Assembly: GCF_000718085.1 (NCBI RefSeq)
Contig: NZ_JOEC01000002.1
Coordinates: 124,001-188,000 of the forward strand
DNA: 64,000 nt
DNA from: Mycetocola saprophilus
GTDB taxonomy: Bacteria > Actinomycetota > Actinomycetes > Actinomycetales > Microbacteriaceae
Direction of reading: 5' to 3'
Positions 1 to 8,724 of the stretch are shown here, piece after piece (within the stretch, counting starts at the first letter, position 1; the number at the start of each line of letters is the position of its first letter). The notes beneath the pieces are model-generated. The model ran no database searches, was not told where the DNA came from, and was given only the letters and a program-made list of their open reading frames with translations. The position numbers were made by a program, and so were the translations under genes.

Positions 1-419
1 ACGCCGTGTCGGTGAGCTTTGAAACCGTGGGCGGCGCCATCGGCACGCTGCTGGTCTCGCAGGTCGCCCCGGGCTTCAAGAACGGCCTCGTCCTGAAGAT
101 CTCGGCCACCGACTCGAGCATCGTGTTCGAGCAGGAGCAGCCGGATTCCCTATGGCTCGGCAAGATCGCCGAGAACCGCGTGCTGCCGCGTGAGGCCGAG
201 CGTCTCGACGCCGATGCCGCGCGTCTCTGCGTGGTGCCCTCGGGTCATGCCCAGGGCTATCAGGACGCCTTCAACGGCTTCGTGGCCGACACCTATGCGG
301 CCATCGCCGGCGAGACCCCCGTGGGCCTGCCGACCTTCGCCGACGGCCTGCGCGCGGGCATCATCACCCAGGCGGTGCTCGACTCGGCCGCGTCCGGTCA
401 GACCGTGGTTCTGGACTAG
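1..419 (+). CDS. Gfo/Idh/MocA family oxidoreductase, C-terminal part (5' end outside window)
   Basis: The frame is open to the first base, so this is the 3' end of a larger gene. The visible ~138 residues match the C-terminal alpha/beta domain of NAD(P)-dependent sugar oxidoreductases: a beta-sheet stretch with VSQVAPGFKN, then an acidic patch with EQEQPDSLWLGK, then PSGHAQGYQDAF and the closing LPTFADGLRAGIITQAVLDSA helix. The nucleotide-binding Rossmann half lies outside the window, so cofactor and substrate cannot be judged. It is followed after 12 bases by a sugar isomerase/epimerase gene with a good ribosome-binding site, the usual partnership in inositol- or rare-sugar catabolism. The family is secure; the substrate is unknown. 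Confidence 0.85.
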   Translation, partial: AVSVSFETVGGAIGTLLVSQVAPGFKNGLVLKISATDSSIVFEQEQPDSLWLGKIAENRVLPREAERLDADAARLCVVPSGHAQGYQDAFNGFVADTYAAIAGETPVGLPTFADGLRAGIITQAVLDSAASGQTVVLD

Positions 420-431
420 AGGAGAAAGACT

Positions 432-1445
432 ATGACTGAAGCACGACTTCCCGTCACCCTGTTCACCGGACAGTGGGCCGACCTTCCCTTCGAAGAGGTT
501 GCTCGTCTGGCCTCCGAGTGGGGCTATGACGGCCTGGAGATCGCCGCCTCCGGCGATCACCTCGACCTCAAGCTCGCCGATGAGGACGACTCGTACCTGG
601 CCTCGCGCCTGGAGATCCTCAAGCGCTACAACCTGCAGGTGTTTGCGATCTCGAACCACCTCACCGGCCAGGCCGTGTGTGATGACCCGATCGACTTCCG
701 CCACCAGTCCATCGTCCGCCCCTACACCTGGGGGGACGGCGATGGCGAGGGTGTGCGCCAGCGCGCCGCCGAGGACATGAAGCGTTCGGCCCGCGTGGCC
801 CGCAAGCTCGGCGTGGACACAGTGGTGGGCTTCACCGGATCGAAGATCTGGCAGTACTCGGCGATGTTCCCGCCGGTGCCCGCCTCGGTCATCGACGCCG
901 GCTATGAGGACTTCGCGAACCGCTGGAACCCGATCCTCGACGTCTTTGACGCCGAGGGCGTGCGCTTTGCCCACGAGGTCCACCCGGGCGAAATCGCCTA
1001 CGACTACTGGACCAGCGTGCGCACCCTCGAGGTGCTGAACCGTCGCGAGGCCTTCGGCTTCAACTGGGACCCGTCGCACATGATGTGGCAGAACATCGAC
1101 CCGGTCGGCTTCATCGTCGACTTCGCCGACCGCATCTACCACGTGGACTGCAAGGACACCCGCCTGCGCCCGCACAACGGCCGCGCCGGCGTTGTGGGCT
1201 CGCACCTGCCCTGGGGCGACCCGCGCCGCGGCTGGGACTTCGTCTCCACCGGACACGGCGACGTGCCCTGGGAAGACTCCTTCCGCGCCCTGAGCTCGAT
1301 TGGCTACAACGGCCCGATCTCGGTCGAGTGGGAGGACGCCGGCATGGACCGCCTCGTCGGTGCCGCCGACGCGGTGAACTTCGTGCGCTCCCTGCTCTGG
1401 AAGCTCCCGGAGGGCTCCTTCGACGACGCCTTCTCCAACCAGTAG
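432..1445 (+). CDS. sugar phosphate isomerase/epimerase family TIM-barrel protein
   Basis: A 337-aa cytosolic protein of the xylose-isomerase-like TIM-barrel superfamily (IolE/IolI-like). Visible family marks are the N-terminal FTGQWADLPFEEVARLASEWGYDGLEIA strand-helix unit (residues ~10-37), a metal-site glutamate in FAHEVHPGEIAYD, the NWDPSHM strand, the HVDCKDTR strand and a late EWEDAGMD. These conserved E, D, H and E residues fit the divalent-metal site used for keto-sugar isomerization or epimerization. An AGGAGA ribosome site lies just before the ATG. It is probably co-transcribed with the oxidoreductase upstream, and a strong terminator follows. The sugar substrate cannot be told from sequence alone. 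Confidence 0.88.
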   Translation: MTEARLPVTLFTGQWADLPFEEVARLASEWGYDGLEIAASGDHLDLKLADEDDSYLASRLEILKRYNLQVFAISNHLTGQAVCDDPIDFRHQSIVRPYTWGDGDGEGVRQRAAEDMKRSARVARKLGVDTVVGFTGSKIWQYSAMFPPVPASVIDAGYEDFANRWNPILDVFDAEGVRFAHEVHPGEIAYDYWTSVRTLEVLNRREAFGFNWDPSHMMWQNIDPVGFIVDFADRIYHVDCKDTRLRPHNGRAGVVGSHLPWGDPRRGWDFVSTGHGDVPWEDSFRALSSIGYNGPISVEWEDAGMDRLVGAADAVNFVRSLLWKLPEGSFDDAFSNQ

Positions 1446-1459
1446 GTAGCGTTCCCACA

Positions 1460-1504
1460 AACGTCCCGCCCGTGATCTTCGGATCGCGGGCGGGACGTTT
1501 TTGT
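1460..1504 (+). terminator. intrinsic terminator after the sugar isomerase operon
   Basis: The arms ACGTCCCGCCCG and CGGGCGGGACGT enclose a further GATC/GATC pairing around a TTC turn. A run of T follows directly (1498-1502). It ends the oxidoreductase-isomerase transcript. Confidence 0.9.
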
Positions 1505-1608
1505 GCGGGCCCGTCTAAATCCCCGATGAATGTTGAGGGTGTGATGTAGTAGGGGGCGACCGCGTTATTCGAGGCGTGGTGCGGCATCGATTCGGGGGAT
1601 TTTTCGGC

Positions 1609-2430
1609 ATGAGTGGCGATAACAAGATTGCTAACCTCGCCCGGCACAAACTCCATCTTGATTTAGAGCTTTCACAGTCTCGGGTGGGGCCTTCTCGTGG
1701 TCGCAGCCGGGGGCGAGCGCTGGTGCTGATTCTCTTCGTCTGCCTGTTTGTTGGTGTGGGGATGCTGGTTCTGTGCACGAGTGACGATGGGTACCTTCGG
1801 TTTGTCGTAGCCGTTCTGATGGTGAGCGCGGTGAGCGCGTTTTGCTGGCTGGCGACCCTTCTCCACGTACGGTTCCCCAATACCCTCAGAATTTCACCCC
1901 ACTCACCCCTTCGCTTTGTCCCGGCACGACGGCTACTCGTGTTTTCGCTGGTAGCGAGCTCGACCCTGATCCTCGCGGGGCTTTCGATGTTGCTCACCTG
2001 GGTGGTTCCGGGGTTAGATCCGCTAACCGGCCCGCCGGGGCGTGCCGGTGGATTGCTGTCTGGCGCGGTGCTGTTGTGTGCGGGGGCGTTTTTCCTGATC
2101 TATTCGGTGAGGCGGCTGCGCGTGCCTCAGGGGCTTATCGTCGCTCCGACCGGTATTCACTGGTGGCGCGGCCTGAGCGAACAGGTGATGAGGTGGGAAC
2201 ACCTCAGCGCCGTTGATGTACGCAAGGCCGGCGGCACCATCCAACTCAGAATCGAGGCGGAGCCGGGATCCCCTCTCTCGTTCGCCGCGTCGCTGATTGG
2301 ATCCGACCCCCGGGTCGTCGCCGCGATAGTGCGTTTCTTTTGGGCTCACCCGGATGAACGAAGTCTCCTGACCAGCCCGGAGACCGCGCTCGCACGGGTG
2401 CTCGAGAATTCACCCGATCTATCCGTGTGA
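1609..2430 (+). CDS. membrane protein with four predicted helices and a PH-like C-terminal domain
   Basis: Unrecognised protein of about 273 aa. It has two hydrophobic hairpins: segments with LVLILFVCLFVGVGMLVL and FVVAVLMVSAVSAFCWLATL, then a pair around VFSLVASSTLILAGLSMLLTWV and GAVLLCAGAFFLIYSV. A soluble tail of about 110 residues follows (RVPQGLIVAPTGIHWWRG ... WEHLSAVDVRKAG) that looks like a small beta-rich PH-type domain. ATG 1609 is preferred because a GGGGGAT stretch lies upstream; a GTG at 1576 in frame is possible. The gene just downstream has the same tail pattern (HPDERSLLTSPETALARV against EPGERMLLGDPESAIQAV), so the two are tandem paralogues. Function unknown. Confidence 0.6.
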   Translation: MSGDNKIANLARHKLHLDLELSQSRVGPSRGRSRGRALVLILFVCLFVGVGMLVLCTSDDGYLRFVVAVLMVSAVSAFCWLATLLHVRFPNTLRISPHSPLRFVPARRLLVFSLVASSTLILAGLSMLLTWVVPGLDPLTGPPGRAGGLLSGAVLLCAGAFFLIYSVRRLRVPQGLIVAPTGIHWWRGLSEQVMRWEHLSAVDVRKAGGTIQLRIEAEPGSPLSFAASLIGSDPRVVAAIVRFFWAHPDERSLLTSPETALARVLENSPDLSV

Positions 2431-2533
2431 TCCACGAGCCCCGCAATCGTTCCCTCGTATCCCAGATGGCGTTCGCCGCCGACTACGGTAGGTTCGAGAG
2501 CACCGGTGGGCGCGGGCCTACCGGCCGATAGAC

Positions 2534-3337
2534 GTGGTGGGGCGGGACGTGGCAAAACTTCAGTTGGTGTGGGTAGCAAACCCCAAGGTTCGTGTGCCCG
2601 CCGGACACGCCCCGAAGCGCCCACGAACGGGAACCTATGGCGCGCGGTTGCTGGCGATCTTTCCGGCTATCGCCCTGTTCATGCTGGTGAGTTCCCCCTC
2701 GGCATACCTGTTTCCCGGTCGCCTGGTCGCGGCCCTGGTCGTGGCCACACCGACCGTGGTGATTCTGGGTGTTGTGCGGTATCTGTGGCCTGAGCGCGCG
2801 CGCGAGTCCATCGTGTATCTGGCATCCAAGGATGAGTTTGTTTTTGTGACCCGGGCGCGTAACTGGGTATATTTCACGATTGCCGGATGCCTGATGGTTG
2901 CGGCCGCCGGTGTCGCCGTGACCTCGATGTACCTCGACACGGTTTATCCCGTGTTCGGGACCGACGTTGACGCGTTCCGCCTCCCCGCGCTCTTCGCGGT
3001 GATCGGCTTCGCCTTTATCCTGCTCCAGCTTCTCCTCACCCGCACTGCGCCCAGGCTCGAACTCACTCCTGATGCGGTGCTCTACCGCCGTGGCTGGAAC
3101 ACCGCCACGATCCCGTGGGCGAGCGTGGGCACGCTTACCCTCGAGCCGCGACGGAGAAAACTGCACCTGATCCTCACCGAGCAAAACGGCCGCTCACATG
3201 ATGTGACCGCGGCGCTTCCCACCTCCGACCCCGTGTCCGTGGCGGAGATCATCTGCTATTTTGCCGATGAACCGGGTGAGCGCATGCTCCTGGGAGATCC
3301 GGAATCCGCGATTCAGGCGGTGGGAGGGCTGCTTTAG
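2534..3337 (+). CDS. membrane protein, paralogue of the preceding gene
   Basis: A 267-aa protein with four hydrophobic segments (around LLAIFPAIALFMLVSS, LVAALVVATPTVVILGVV, WVYFTIAGCLMVAAAGVAV and LFAVIGFAFILLQLLL). A C-terminal soluble domain follows, carrying ELTPDAVLYRRGWNTATIPWASVGTLTLEP. The closing GERMLLGDPESAIQAVGGLL echoes the end of the upstream protein, so the pair came from an old duplication. The start is uncertain: GTG 2534 and GTG 2549 are both in frame and neither has an ideal ribosome site. Likely co-transcribed with the upstream gene. Function unknown. Confidence 0.55.
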   Translation: MVGRDVAKLQLVWVANPKVRVPAGHAPKRPRTGTYGARLLAIFPAIALFMLVSSPSAYLFPGRLVAALVVATPTVVILGVVRYLWPERARESIVYLASKDEFVFVTRARNWVYFTIAGCLMVAAAGVAVTSMYLDTVYPVFGTDVDAFRLPALFAVIGFAFILLQLLLTRTAPRLELTPDAVLYRRGWNTATIPWASVGTLTLEPRRRKLHLILTEQNGRSHDVTAALPTSDPVSVAEIICYFADEPGERMLLGDPESAIQAVGGLL

Positions 3338-3542
3338 CCGATGAACACCCGGCTTGGCGCACAACGTGTCCTTGGTTTCCGTGACCCTGTTATCTGCGCT
3401 GAACTGGGCGAAACCAATCGGAGGCGGCTTCCCGCCTCAAAACTCGCTCCACACATGGCAACGCCCCGGGTCAGCTCTGAGACTGAATACCGGGGCGACC
3501 ACGTAGGTGCTCAAGTAACGTAGTGGATCAAGTCCGCTAGAG

Positions 3543-3572
3543 GCTAGCCTGAACGAGCTATTTCAGGCTAGC
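3543..3572. terminator. perfect 11-bp hairpin between convergent transcription units
   Basis: GCTAGCCTGAA and TTCAGGCTAGC form a perfect stem around an 8-base loop. It overlaps the stop codon of the minus-strand DUF917 gene. There is no T-tract, so it may be a weak or factor-assisted bidirectional terminator. The stretch 3338-3542 before it holds no convincing gene. Confidence 0.5.
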
Positions 3573-4665
3573 TCAGCTCCTCCACCGGGACGAAGGCTTC
3601 GGCCAGCCCGAAGGCCGGTGGGCCGAAGGTGTCCAGCGCCTCGGGGGTGCGCATGAGCGCCGGGGTGGAGACCCCAAGCACCCGCACCCGCTGGCCGTAG
3701 CGCAGGGTTTCGGTGGTGATCGGCTCGGCGGTTTCCTGGTCCACCACGCAGATCAGGTCCGGGACGATCGCGACCAGCCGCCCATCGCGTCGGGCCACCA
3801 GGTTTTCGTTCTGGAAGTCGATCTCGAACGCGCTGGTGTCCGTGGCGTCCGCCGAGACGAGCTTGGCGCGGCCGCGGGCGAAGCCGCCCTCGGTGCGGCG
3901 CTCGACGTCGACGATTTTACCCACAAACAGCTCCCGCACATGCGAGTACAGGGTGGGGGCCAGCGCATCGGCGATGGCCTCAAACGGGGAGCGGTGTTCG
4001 GCGCGTGCCTCGCGGATCGCACGCCCGATCGACAGGGCCATCGAGATGGTGCGGGGAACGCCGGTGCGGCGCACATCCGCCCCGGTCATCGCGTACTCGG
4101 CAATTGCGGCCGAGCCGCCCAGCTCCACCGTCAGGGCCCGCGCAAGCTGCTCGATCCGGCGGTTATCCGCGCCGGTATCCAGGATGATGTGTTCGCCGCG
4201 TTCGGCGGTCAGCGCGATCGGTGACGCATTCACCCCGTACACCGCGAAGGTCTCCATCGAGAGCTCGGGGAACGCGCGCCCCATCCCGTCGGCGTCCACA
4301 ACCGGCAGGCCGGTCTGCGCGGCAACCAGCAGCGGGATCAGCGAGTTCACTCCGCCGCACTCGATCGGCATGGTCGCGTCGGCCGGGCGGCCGTAGTGTG
4401 CCTCCAGGTGGCGCAGCGCGGTCAGCGGTTCGTGGCCGGCGAGGAGCTTCTCGATCATCACCGTGGGGGCGCCCATCAGCGCAACCGGGATCACAAACAG
4501 GTCATTGGCAATCTCGTCGGGATCGAGGATCGTGATCGATCCCTCCCCGAGGGCCAACTCAACCAGCTTGTGACCGATGTACGGGTCGCCTCCGCCACCG
4601 GTACCGAGGAACGCGGCGCCGCGGGCGAGGTCGGGCAGATCGGCCCGGGTCAGTTCCCAGCTCAT
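3568..4665 (-). CDS. DUF917 (S-methyl-thiohydantoin desulfurase-like) domain protein
   Basis: A 365-aa soluble protein with the hallmark N-terminal glycine loop LGTGGGGDPYIG (residues ~20-31), then the ECGGVNSLIPLL and DADGMGRAFPELSMETF segments typical of DUF917 proteins. Members are usually encoded beside HyuA-type hydantoinase subunits and NCS1 permeases; some family members act on S-methyl-thiohydantoins. Here it follows a HyuA-like gene with an ATGA overlap, so the two are translationally coupled and probably form one complex. It is the last gene of the long minus-strand cluster. The family is secure; the real substrate is unknown. Confidence 0.85.
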   Translation of the reverse strand: MSWELTRADLPDLARGAAFLGTGGGGDPYIGHKLVELALGEGSITILDPDEIANDLFVIPVALMGAPTVMIEKLLAGHEPLTALRHLEAHYGRPADATMPIECGGVNSLIPLLVAAQTGLPVVDADGMGRAFPELSMETFAVYGVNASPIALTAERGEHIILDTGADNRRIEQLARALTVELGGSAAIAEYAMTGADVRRTGVPRTISMALSIGRAIREARAEHRSPFEAIADALAPTLYSHVRELFVGKIVDVERRTEGGFARGRAKLVSADATDTSAFEIDFQNENLVARRDGRLVAIVPDLICVVDQETAEPITTETLRYGQRVRVLGVSTPALMRTPEALDTFGPPAFGLAEAFVPVEELS

Positions 4666-6263
4666 GCGGAGACTCCTTCGAGGTCGCCCACGGCCTTGAT
4701 GCGCACACGCGTCGCGCCGCCGGGGAGGTAGGGGATCGGGATTTCATCCACGTCGAGGATGGTGACCGTTGCCGGGTCGGCTCCGGCCGCAATCGCCTCG
4801 GCGATGGCCCGCTCCTTGAGCGCGGCCAGCACGGTGTCGCGGCTGCCGGGCAGGATGGATTCCACCGTGTCGATTTCGGCACCCACCTGCGAGATCGAGG
4901 CACCGATCGCGTTGGCCACCCCGGCGTTTTCGGGCCTGACAATCTCGCCCAGCCCGGGCAGGATCGGCGCGAGCAGCACCGCGCCACCACCCACCGCGAC
5001 CACGGGGATCGGCTCCGGGGAGGTGCGCATGCGGTCGATGGCCTCGGCGATGCGCTGATCGATCCGGCCCAGCACGCGCTCCACCAGCGCCGGGTCCAGG
5101 TGGGCCACTCGGGTGGGATCACCCAGGGTGACCCGGCCCCCGGCGACCGCGATGTCCGTGGCGGTCAGCACGTCGCCGCCGAAGACCAGGGCCTTCTCGG
5201 TGAGCCGGAAGCCGACCGATTCGGGACCCACCTCGGCGGTGTCGACGTTGACGATCGAGCCGCCGCCGATGCCGATCGAGATCACATCGGGCATCCGGAA
5301 GTTGGTGCGCACCCCGGCTACCGCGACACTCGCCGCGGCCTCGCGCGGGAACCCGCCCTCGATCAGACCGATATCGGCGGTGGTTCCGCCCACATCCACG
5401 ACCGCGCATGTTGCCAGGCCCGTGGTTTCGGCGGCTCCGCGCATCGAATTGGTCGGGCCCGAGGCGAAGGTTGCGACGGGATAGCGGCGCACGAAGTCCT
5501 CATCCATCAGGGTGCCGTCGTTCTGGCTGAGGTAGATCGGGGCGGTGATCCCGAGTCCGCGCACGGTGGTCGCTAGGCCCTCGATCACCTCGGCCCCCAG
5601 CTCGCGCAGGGCCGCGTTGATCACCGTGGCGTTTTCGCGTTCGAGGATCCCCAGCCGGCCGATCTCGTGGGACAGCGAGAAGGTGACAAACTCGGGCAGC
5701 TCGGCACGCAGAATCTCGGCGGCGGCGGATTCCAGCTCGGCGTTCAGCGGGCTAAATACCGAGGCGATCGCGACCGAGCGCACTCCGGCGGCACGCATCT
5801 CGGCGGCCTGGGCACGCAGCTCAGCGGGATCCAGCGGGGAAATCGGACGACCGTCGAACTCGTGCCCGCCGTGTGCCAGGTATACCCGGGCGGCAATTGC
5901 GGACACCAGGGCCTCGGGCCAGTCGGTGAGCGGCGGCAGCGCGGCGCTCGCCGGAAGGCCCAGCCGCACCACCGCGGTGGGGGCCAGGTCCCGGGCCTGG
6001 ACGAGGGCGTTGACAAAGTGCGTGGTGCCGATCATGACCGCGCGCACATCCGCGTTTTCAAACGGTGACTGCTCGCGCAGGGCTTGGATCGCGTCGCCGA
6101 TACCCGAGGTCACATCCGCGGTGGTCGAGCGCTTGACCCCGGCCAGCACTTTGCGCCCATCCATTAGGACGGCATCGGTGTTGGTGCCACCCACGTCGAT
6201 CCCGATGCGCAGGGCCCGCGCGGTAGGGCCGGGGACGGTGGCGGGAATCTGAACCTCGCTCAT
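4662..6263 (-). CDS. hydantoinase/oxoprolinase family protein (HyuA-like)
   Basis: A 533-aa protein of the ASKHA-fold HyuA/OplA family. The N-terminal phosphate loop is GIDVGGTNTDAVLMDG (residues ~21-36). Later come the second nucleotide-binding stretch with CAVVDVGGTTADIGLIEGG and a final glycine-rich VVAVGGGAVLLAP. The family uses ATP to open five-membered cyclic imides or lactams such as hydantoins and 5-oxoproline. It is short compared with full oxoprolinases and has the size of HyuA subunits. Overlap with the DUF917 gene by four bases and a CodB-like permease just upstream point to uptake and ring opening of a hydantoin- or pyrimidine-like compound. The specific substrate is inferred, not shown. 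Confidence 0.87.
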   Translation of the reverse strand: MSEVQIPATVPGPTARALRIGIDVGGTNTDAVLMDGRKVLAGVKRSTTADVTSGIGDAIQALREQSPFENADVRAVMIGTTHFVNALVQARDLAPTAVVRLGLPASAALPPLTDWPEALVSAIAARVYLAHGGHEFDGRPISPLDPAELRAQAAEMRAAGVRSVAIASVFSPLNAELESAAAEILRAELPEFVTFSLSHEIGRLGILERENATVINAALRELGAEVIEGLATTVRGLGITAPIYLSQNDGTLMDEDFVRRYPVATFASGPTNSMRGAAETTGLATCAVVDVGGTTADIGLIEGGFPREAAASVAVAGVRTNFRMPDVISIGIGGGSIVNVDTAEVGPESVGFRLTEKALVFGGDVLTATDIAVAGGRVTLGDPTRVAHLDPALVERVLGRIDQRIAEAIDRMRTSPEPIPVVAVGGGAVLLAPILPGLGEIVRPENAGVANAIGASISQVGAEIDTVESILPGSRDTVLAALKERAIAEAIAAGADPATVTILDVDEIPIPYLPGGATRVRIKAVGDLEGVSA

Positions 6264-6300
6264 GCGATCACCGGACCCTCGGTAGGTGTCGAATCACGCA

Positions 6301-7623
6301 CTATGCGCTCACCTCGATCTTGCTGGTGTGGGCGACGCCGACCCCGCGCACCAGGCCCAGCTTGCCGGCGATCACGTAGAGCACAATCGAGAGCAGCAGG
6401 CTGGTAACGGCCGGGATTCCCCAGGTGACAAAGTGGCCCACCAGGGCCGAGACGGCCCAGATGATCAGCGTGGCCGGAACCCAGCGCGGGGCGGTTTCGG
6501 GCAGCGCGGTCTCGTCGTCACCGCGCTTATCCAGCACATCGCGGAACGCCTTAACGATGAAGTACTCGGCCACCATGATGCCGGCGATCGGCGGGAAGAC
6601 CACCCCCAGCAGCACCAGGAAGTCGGTGAACTTACCCAGGATTCCGGCTGCGGCGAGGATCGATCCCACCACACCGAAGATCACGGTGGTCCACAGGCGG
6701 TTGAGGCGGACCCCGAACAGGGTGTGCACGAAGGTGATCACGCCGAGGGTTGAGGAGTACAGGTTCCAGTCGTTGACCTTGAGCGTGCCCGAGACCACGA
6801 TGATCAGGCCGATCAGGCCCACCGAGGAGGTGATGATCGCCACAATGTCGCCGCTGCGGGCACCGTGGGCGACCAGGACTCCGGCCAGACCGATCACAAA
6901 CTCACCGAGCGAGACGCCGACGACGGTCTGCTTAACCACGTCGGATCCCGAGCGGTTGAAGCGGGTCATATCGGGGGTGATGATCGCGCCCACGATCACG
7001 CCACCGGCGACGATTCCCGCACCGGCGATCAGGCTCAGCGAGGGGCCGGGGGCAGGTCCCGTGAGCAGGTCGGCGAAGTTGTGGCGGGAGAGCTCGGAGG
7101 TGACCGACCAGGCCACCAGGATCAGGAACAGCGGGACCGTGATGTTTGCCAGCCACTGCATGCCGAGGAAGCCGAAGGCTACGATCGCGGTCACGATCAG
7201 ACCGAAGATCAGGCTCCACGCCCAGGACGGCATGACCCCGGGCAGCAGGGCATTGAGCGAGTCGGCGGAAATAGCGGACTGGATGCCGAACCAGCCGATC
7301 AGGCTGATGCCGATCGCCAGGCCCACCAGGGCCGCACCGATGTCGCCGAAGCCGGTCCAGCGGGCCAGCAGCGAGGTGTTCAGGCCCTCGCGCTGTCCGA
7401 TGATGCCGACGGCGAGCATGATCAGCTCCACCAGCAGCGAACCGAGCAGGATTGCCAGGAACGCGGTGGCGAAGTTCATGCCGTAGCCGAGGGTGGCGCC
7501 GATCAGGAACTGGGCGAGAGCGCCGACCATGCCGAAGCGCTGCACGGCGATGCCAAACCAGTGGCGGCGGGCCGAGGAGGGAACGCGGGCCAGCGCAAAG
7601 TCGTCGGAGGATGACTGGGACAT
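6301..7623 (-). CDS. NCS1 family nucleobase permease (CodB-like cytosine permease type)
   Basis: A 440-aa integral membrane protein with about twelve hydrophobic segments and the CodB-like N-terminus (RHWFGIAVQRFGMVGALAQFLIGATLGYGM). TITPDMTRF-like (IITPDMTRFNRSG) and WNLYSSTLG motifs are seen in cytosine permeases. The predicted role is proton- or sodium-coupled uptake of a nucleobase or a hydantoin-type ring. An AAAGGA ribosome site precedes the ATG by seven bases. It lies 37 bases upstream of the HyuA-like gene in the same direction. It is distant from the two other NCS1 genes in this cluster and is not their recent duplicate. Confidence 0.87.
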   Translation of the reverse strand: MSQSSSDDFALARVPSSARRHWFGIAVQRFGMVGALAQFLIGATLGYGMNFATAFLAILLGSLLVELIMLAVGIIGQREGLNTSLLARWTGFGDIGAALVGLAIGISLIGWFGIQSAISADSLNALLPGVMPSWAWSLIFGLIVTAIVAFGFLGMQWLANITVPLFLILVAWSVTSELSRHNFADLLTGPAPGPSLSLIAGAGIVAGGVIVGAIITPDMTRFNRSGSDVVKQTVVGVSLGEFVIGLAGVLVAHGARSGDIVAIITSSVGLIGLIIVVSGTLKVNDWNLYSSTLGVITFVHTLFGVRLNRLWTTVIFGVVGSILAAAGILGKFTDFLVLLGVVFPPIAGIMVAEYFIVKAFRDVLDKRGDDETALPETAPRWVPATLIIWAVSALVGHFVTWGIPAVTSLLLSIVLYVIAGKLGLVRGVGVAHTSKIEVSA

Positions 7624-7756
7624 TGTGGGGTCCTTTGAAGATGTGGGGATCGGGGAGGGTGTCGGGCCGGATTCGGGGAGACCGGGTGACGAGGAGGGGA
7701 TCCGGCGGGGACCGGTCTGGCCGCATTCCGGGGGAGGATGCGGCGGGCGGGGAAGG

Positions 7757-8608
7757 CTAGGGGGTGCGCCGGGCGCGGTTCTCGCCCGCGGTCACCGCGG
7801 CCGAGATTCGGTTGTGGGCCGGGGGGATCGGACAGCTGAAGAAGTCGCTGAAACCGCAGGGCGGGACAAACGCGCGGTTGAAGTCGAGAACGATCGGGTC
7901 GCCGTCGGGCACCGGATCCAGGCGAAGGAAGCGGCCGGGGGCGTAGCTGATCGATCCGGTGGTGGCATCGGCAAACACCAGGACCAGCGCGGGACCGTCG
8001 GCGAATACCAGCAGCGAGTAGTCGGCCTCGCCCACCCGGACGGCGATGGTCCCGGGGACCGCCTTGGTGTGGCCGTTATCGGATTCGCGGGTGAATCCCC
8101 AGGGCACCCGGGCGTCGGGCTCGCCGGCGTGGAACGTGCCGGTCAGGACCCAGGCGGGATCGTACGGGTTGGTCTCGATTCCGGTGAGGGTGCGCAGGTT
8201 TTCGGCCTCGGCATCGTAGATCCGCAGCTCAACGTCGGTGCCGTCGAGGCTGAAGGCGTCGATCGTGAAGCGACCGAACTCGATCAGCGGGAGGCCGTTG
8301 GCCCCCAGGCGGTCCACAAACGTCTCGACGCCCGGGGTCAGCTCGGTGATTCCCGCGGAGGTTCGCAGCGTGATGCCAACGGTGTGGGCGCGTACTCGCA
8401 CCCCCGGCTCCTCCGCGATCCGCCGGGCGCTCAGCGGAAACTCGGAGATTTCTTGCTCGGTGGCATCCAGCGGGACATAGTTGATCAGCGCCGCGGCACC
8501 GGTGCGCCCGGAGACCTGGCTCAGTCGCTCGGATCGCCAGGCAGCGTGAGCGGCGGCCGGGTCGGGAGTCGCGGCCGAATCGAGGTGTGTGGCGGGGGAG
8601 GGAGTCAT
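7757..8608 (-). CDS. DUF1684 family protein
   Basis: A 283-aa soluble protein whose C-terminal half carries the DUF1684 signature: SYAPGRFLRLD, then VLDFNRAFVPPCGFSDFFSCPIPPAHNRI near the end. The cysteine and the PPxHNR element are strongly conserved in the family. No reaction is established for it from this sequence. The start ATG 8608 has only a weak upstream GAG, so the exact start is less certain. It lies between the FucU-like mutarotase and the CodB-like permease on the same strand, so it probably belongs to the same catabolic operon. Confidence 0.75.
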   Translation of the reverse strand: MTPSPATHLDSAATPDPAAAHAAWRSERLSQVSGRTGAAALINYVPLDATEQEISEFPLSARRIAEEPGVRVRAHTVGITLRTSAGITELTPGVETFVDRLGANGLPLIEFGRFTIDAFSLDGTDVELRIYDAEAENLRTLTGIETNPYDPAWVLTGTFHAGEPDARVPWGFTRESDNGHTKAVPGTIAVRVGEADYSLLVFADGPALVLVFADATTGSISYAPGRFLRLDPVPDGDPIVLDFNRAFVPPCGFSDFFSCPIPPAHNRISAAVTAGENRARRTP

Positions 8609-8688
8609 GGCACTCTCATCATTGCCCCACTAACGGGGGTCATGATGATTCGTGACAAATTATGACACCGGGGTGCCGGGTGCGGTTT

Positions 8689-8724
8689 GGGTTAGACCAC
8701 GCCCTTGGGTTAGACCACGCCTTT
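8689..8724. repeat. tandem 18-bp duplication at the end of the mutarotase gene
   Basis: GGGTTAGACCACGCCCTT is followed directly by GGGTTAGACCACGCCTTT (17 of 18 bases equal). Copy two contains the stop codon and last residues of the mutarotase gene; copy one lies just past the stop. It looks like a small slippage duplication. Confidence 0.85.

Noticed and set aside
150..1460. Long minus-strand open frame opposite the sugar isomerase genes
   Set aside because: It runs antisense through two well-supported genes, has Arg/Val/Gly/His-biased composition and no ribosome site; a GC-driven shadow.
3341..3523. 60-codon plus-strand open frame
   Set aside because: No ribosome site, no protein-like pattern, and it lies between converging genes.
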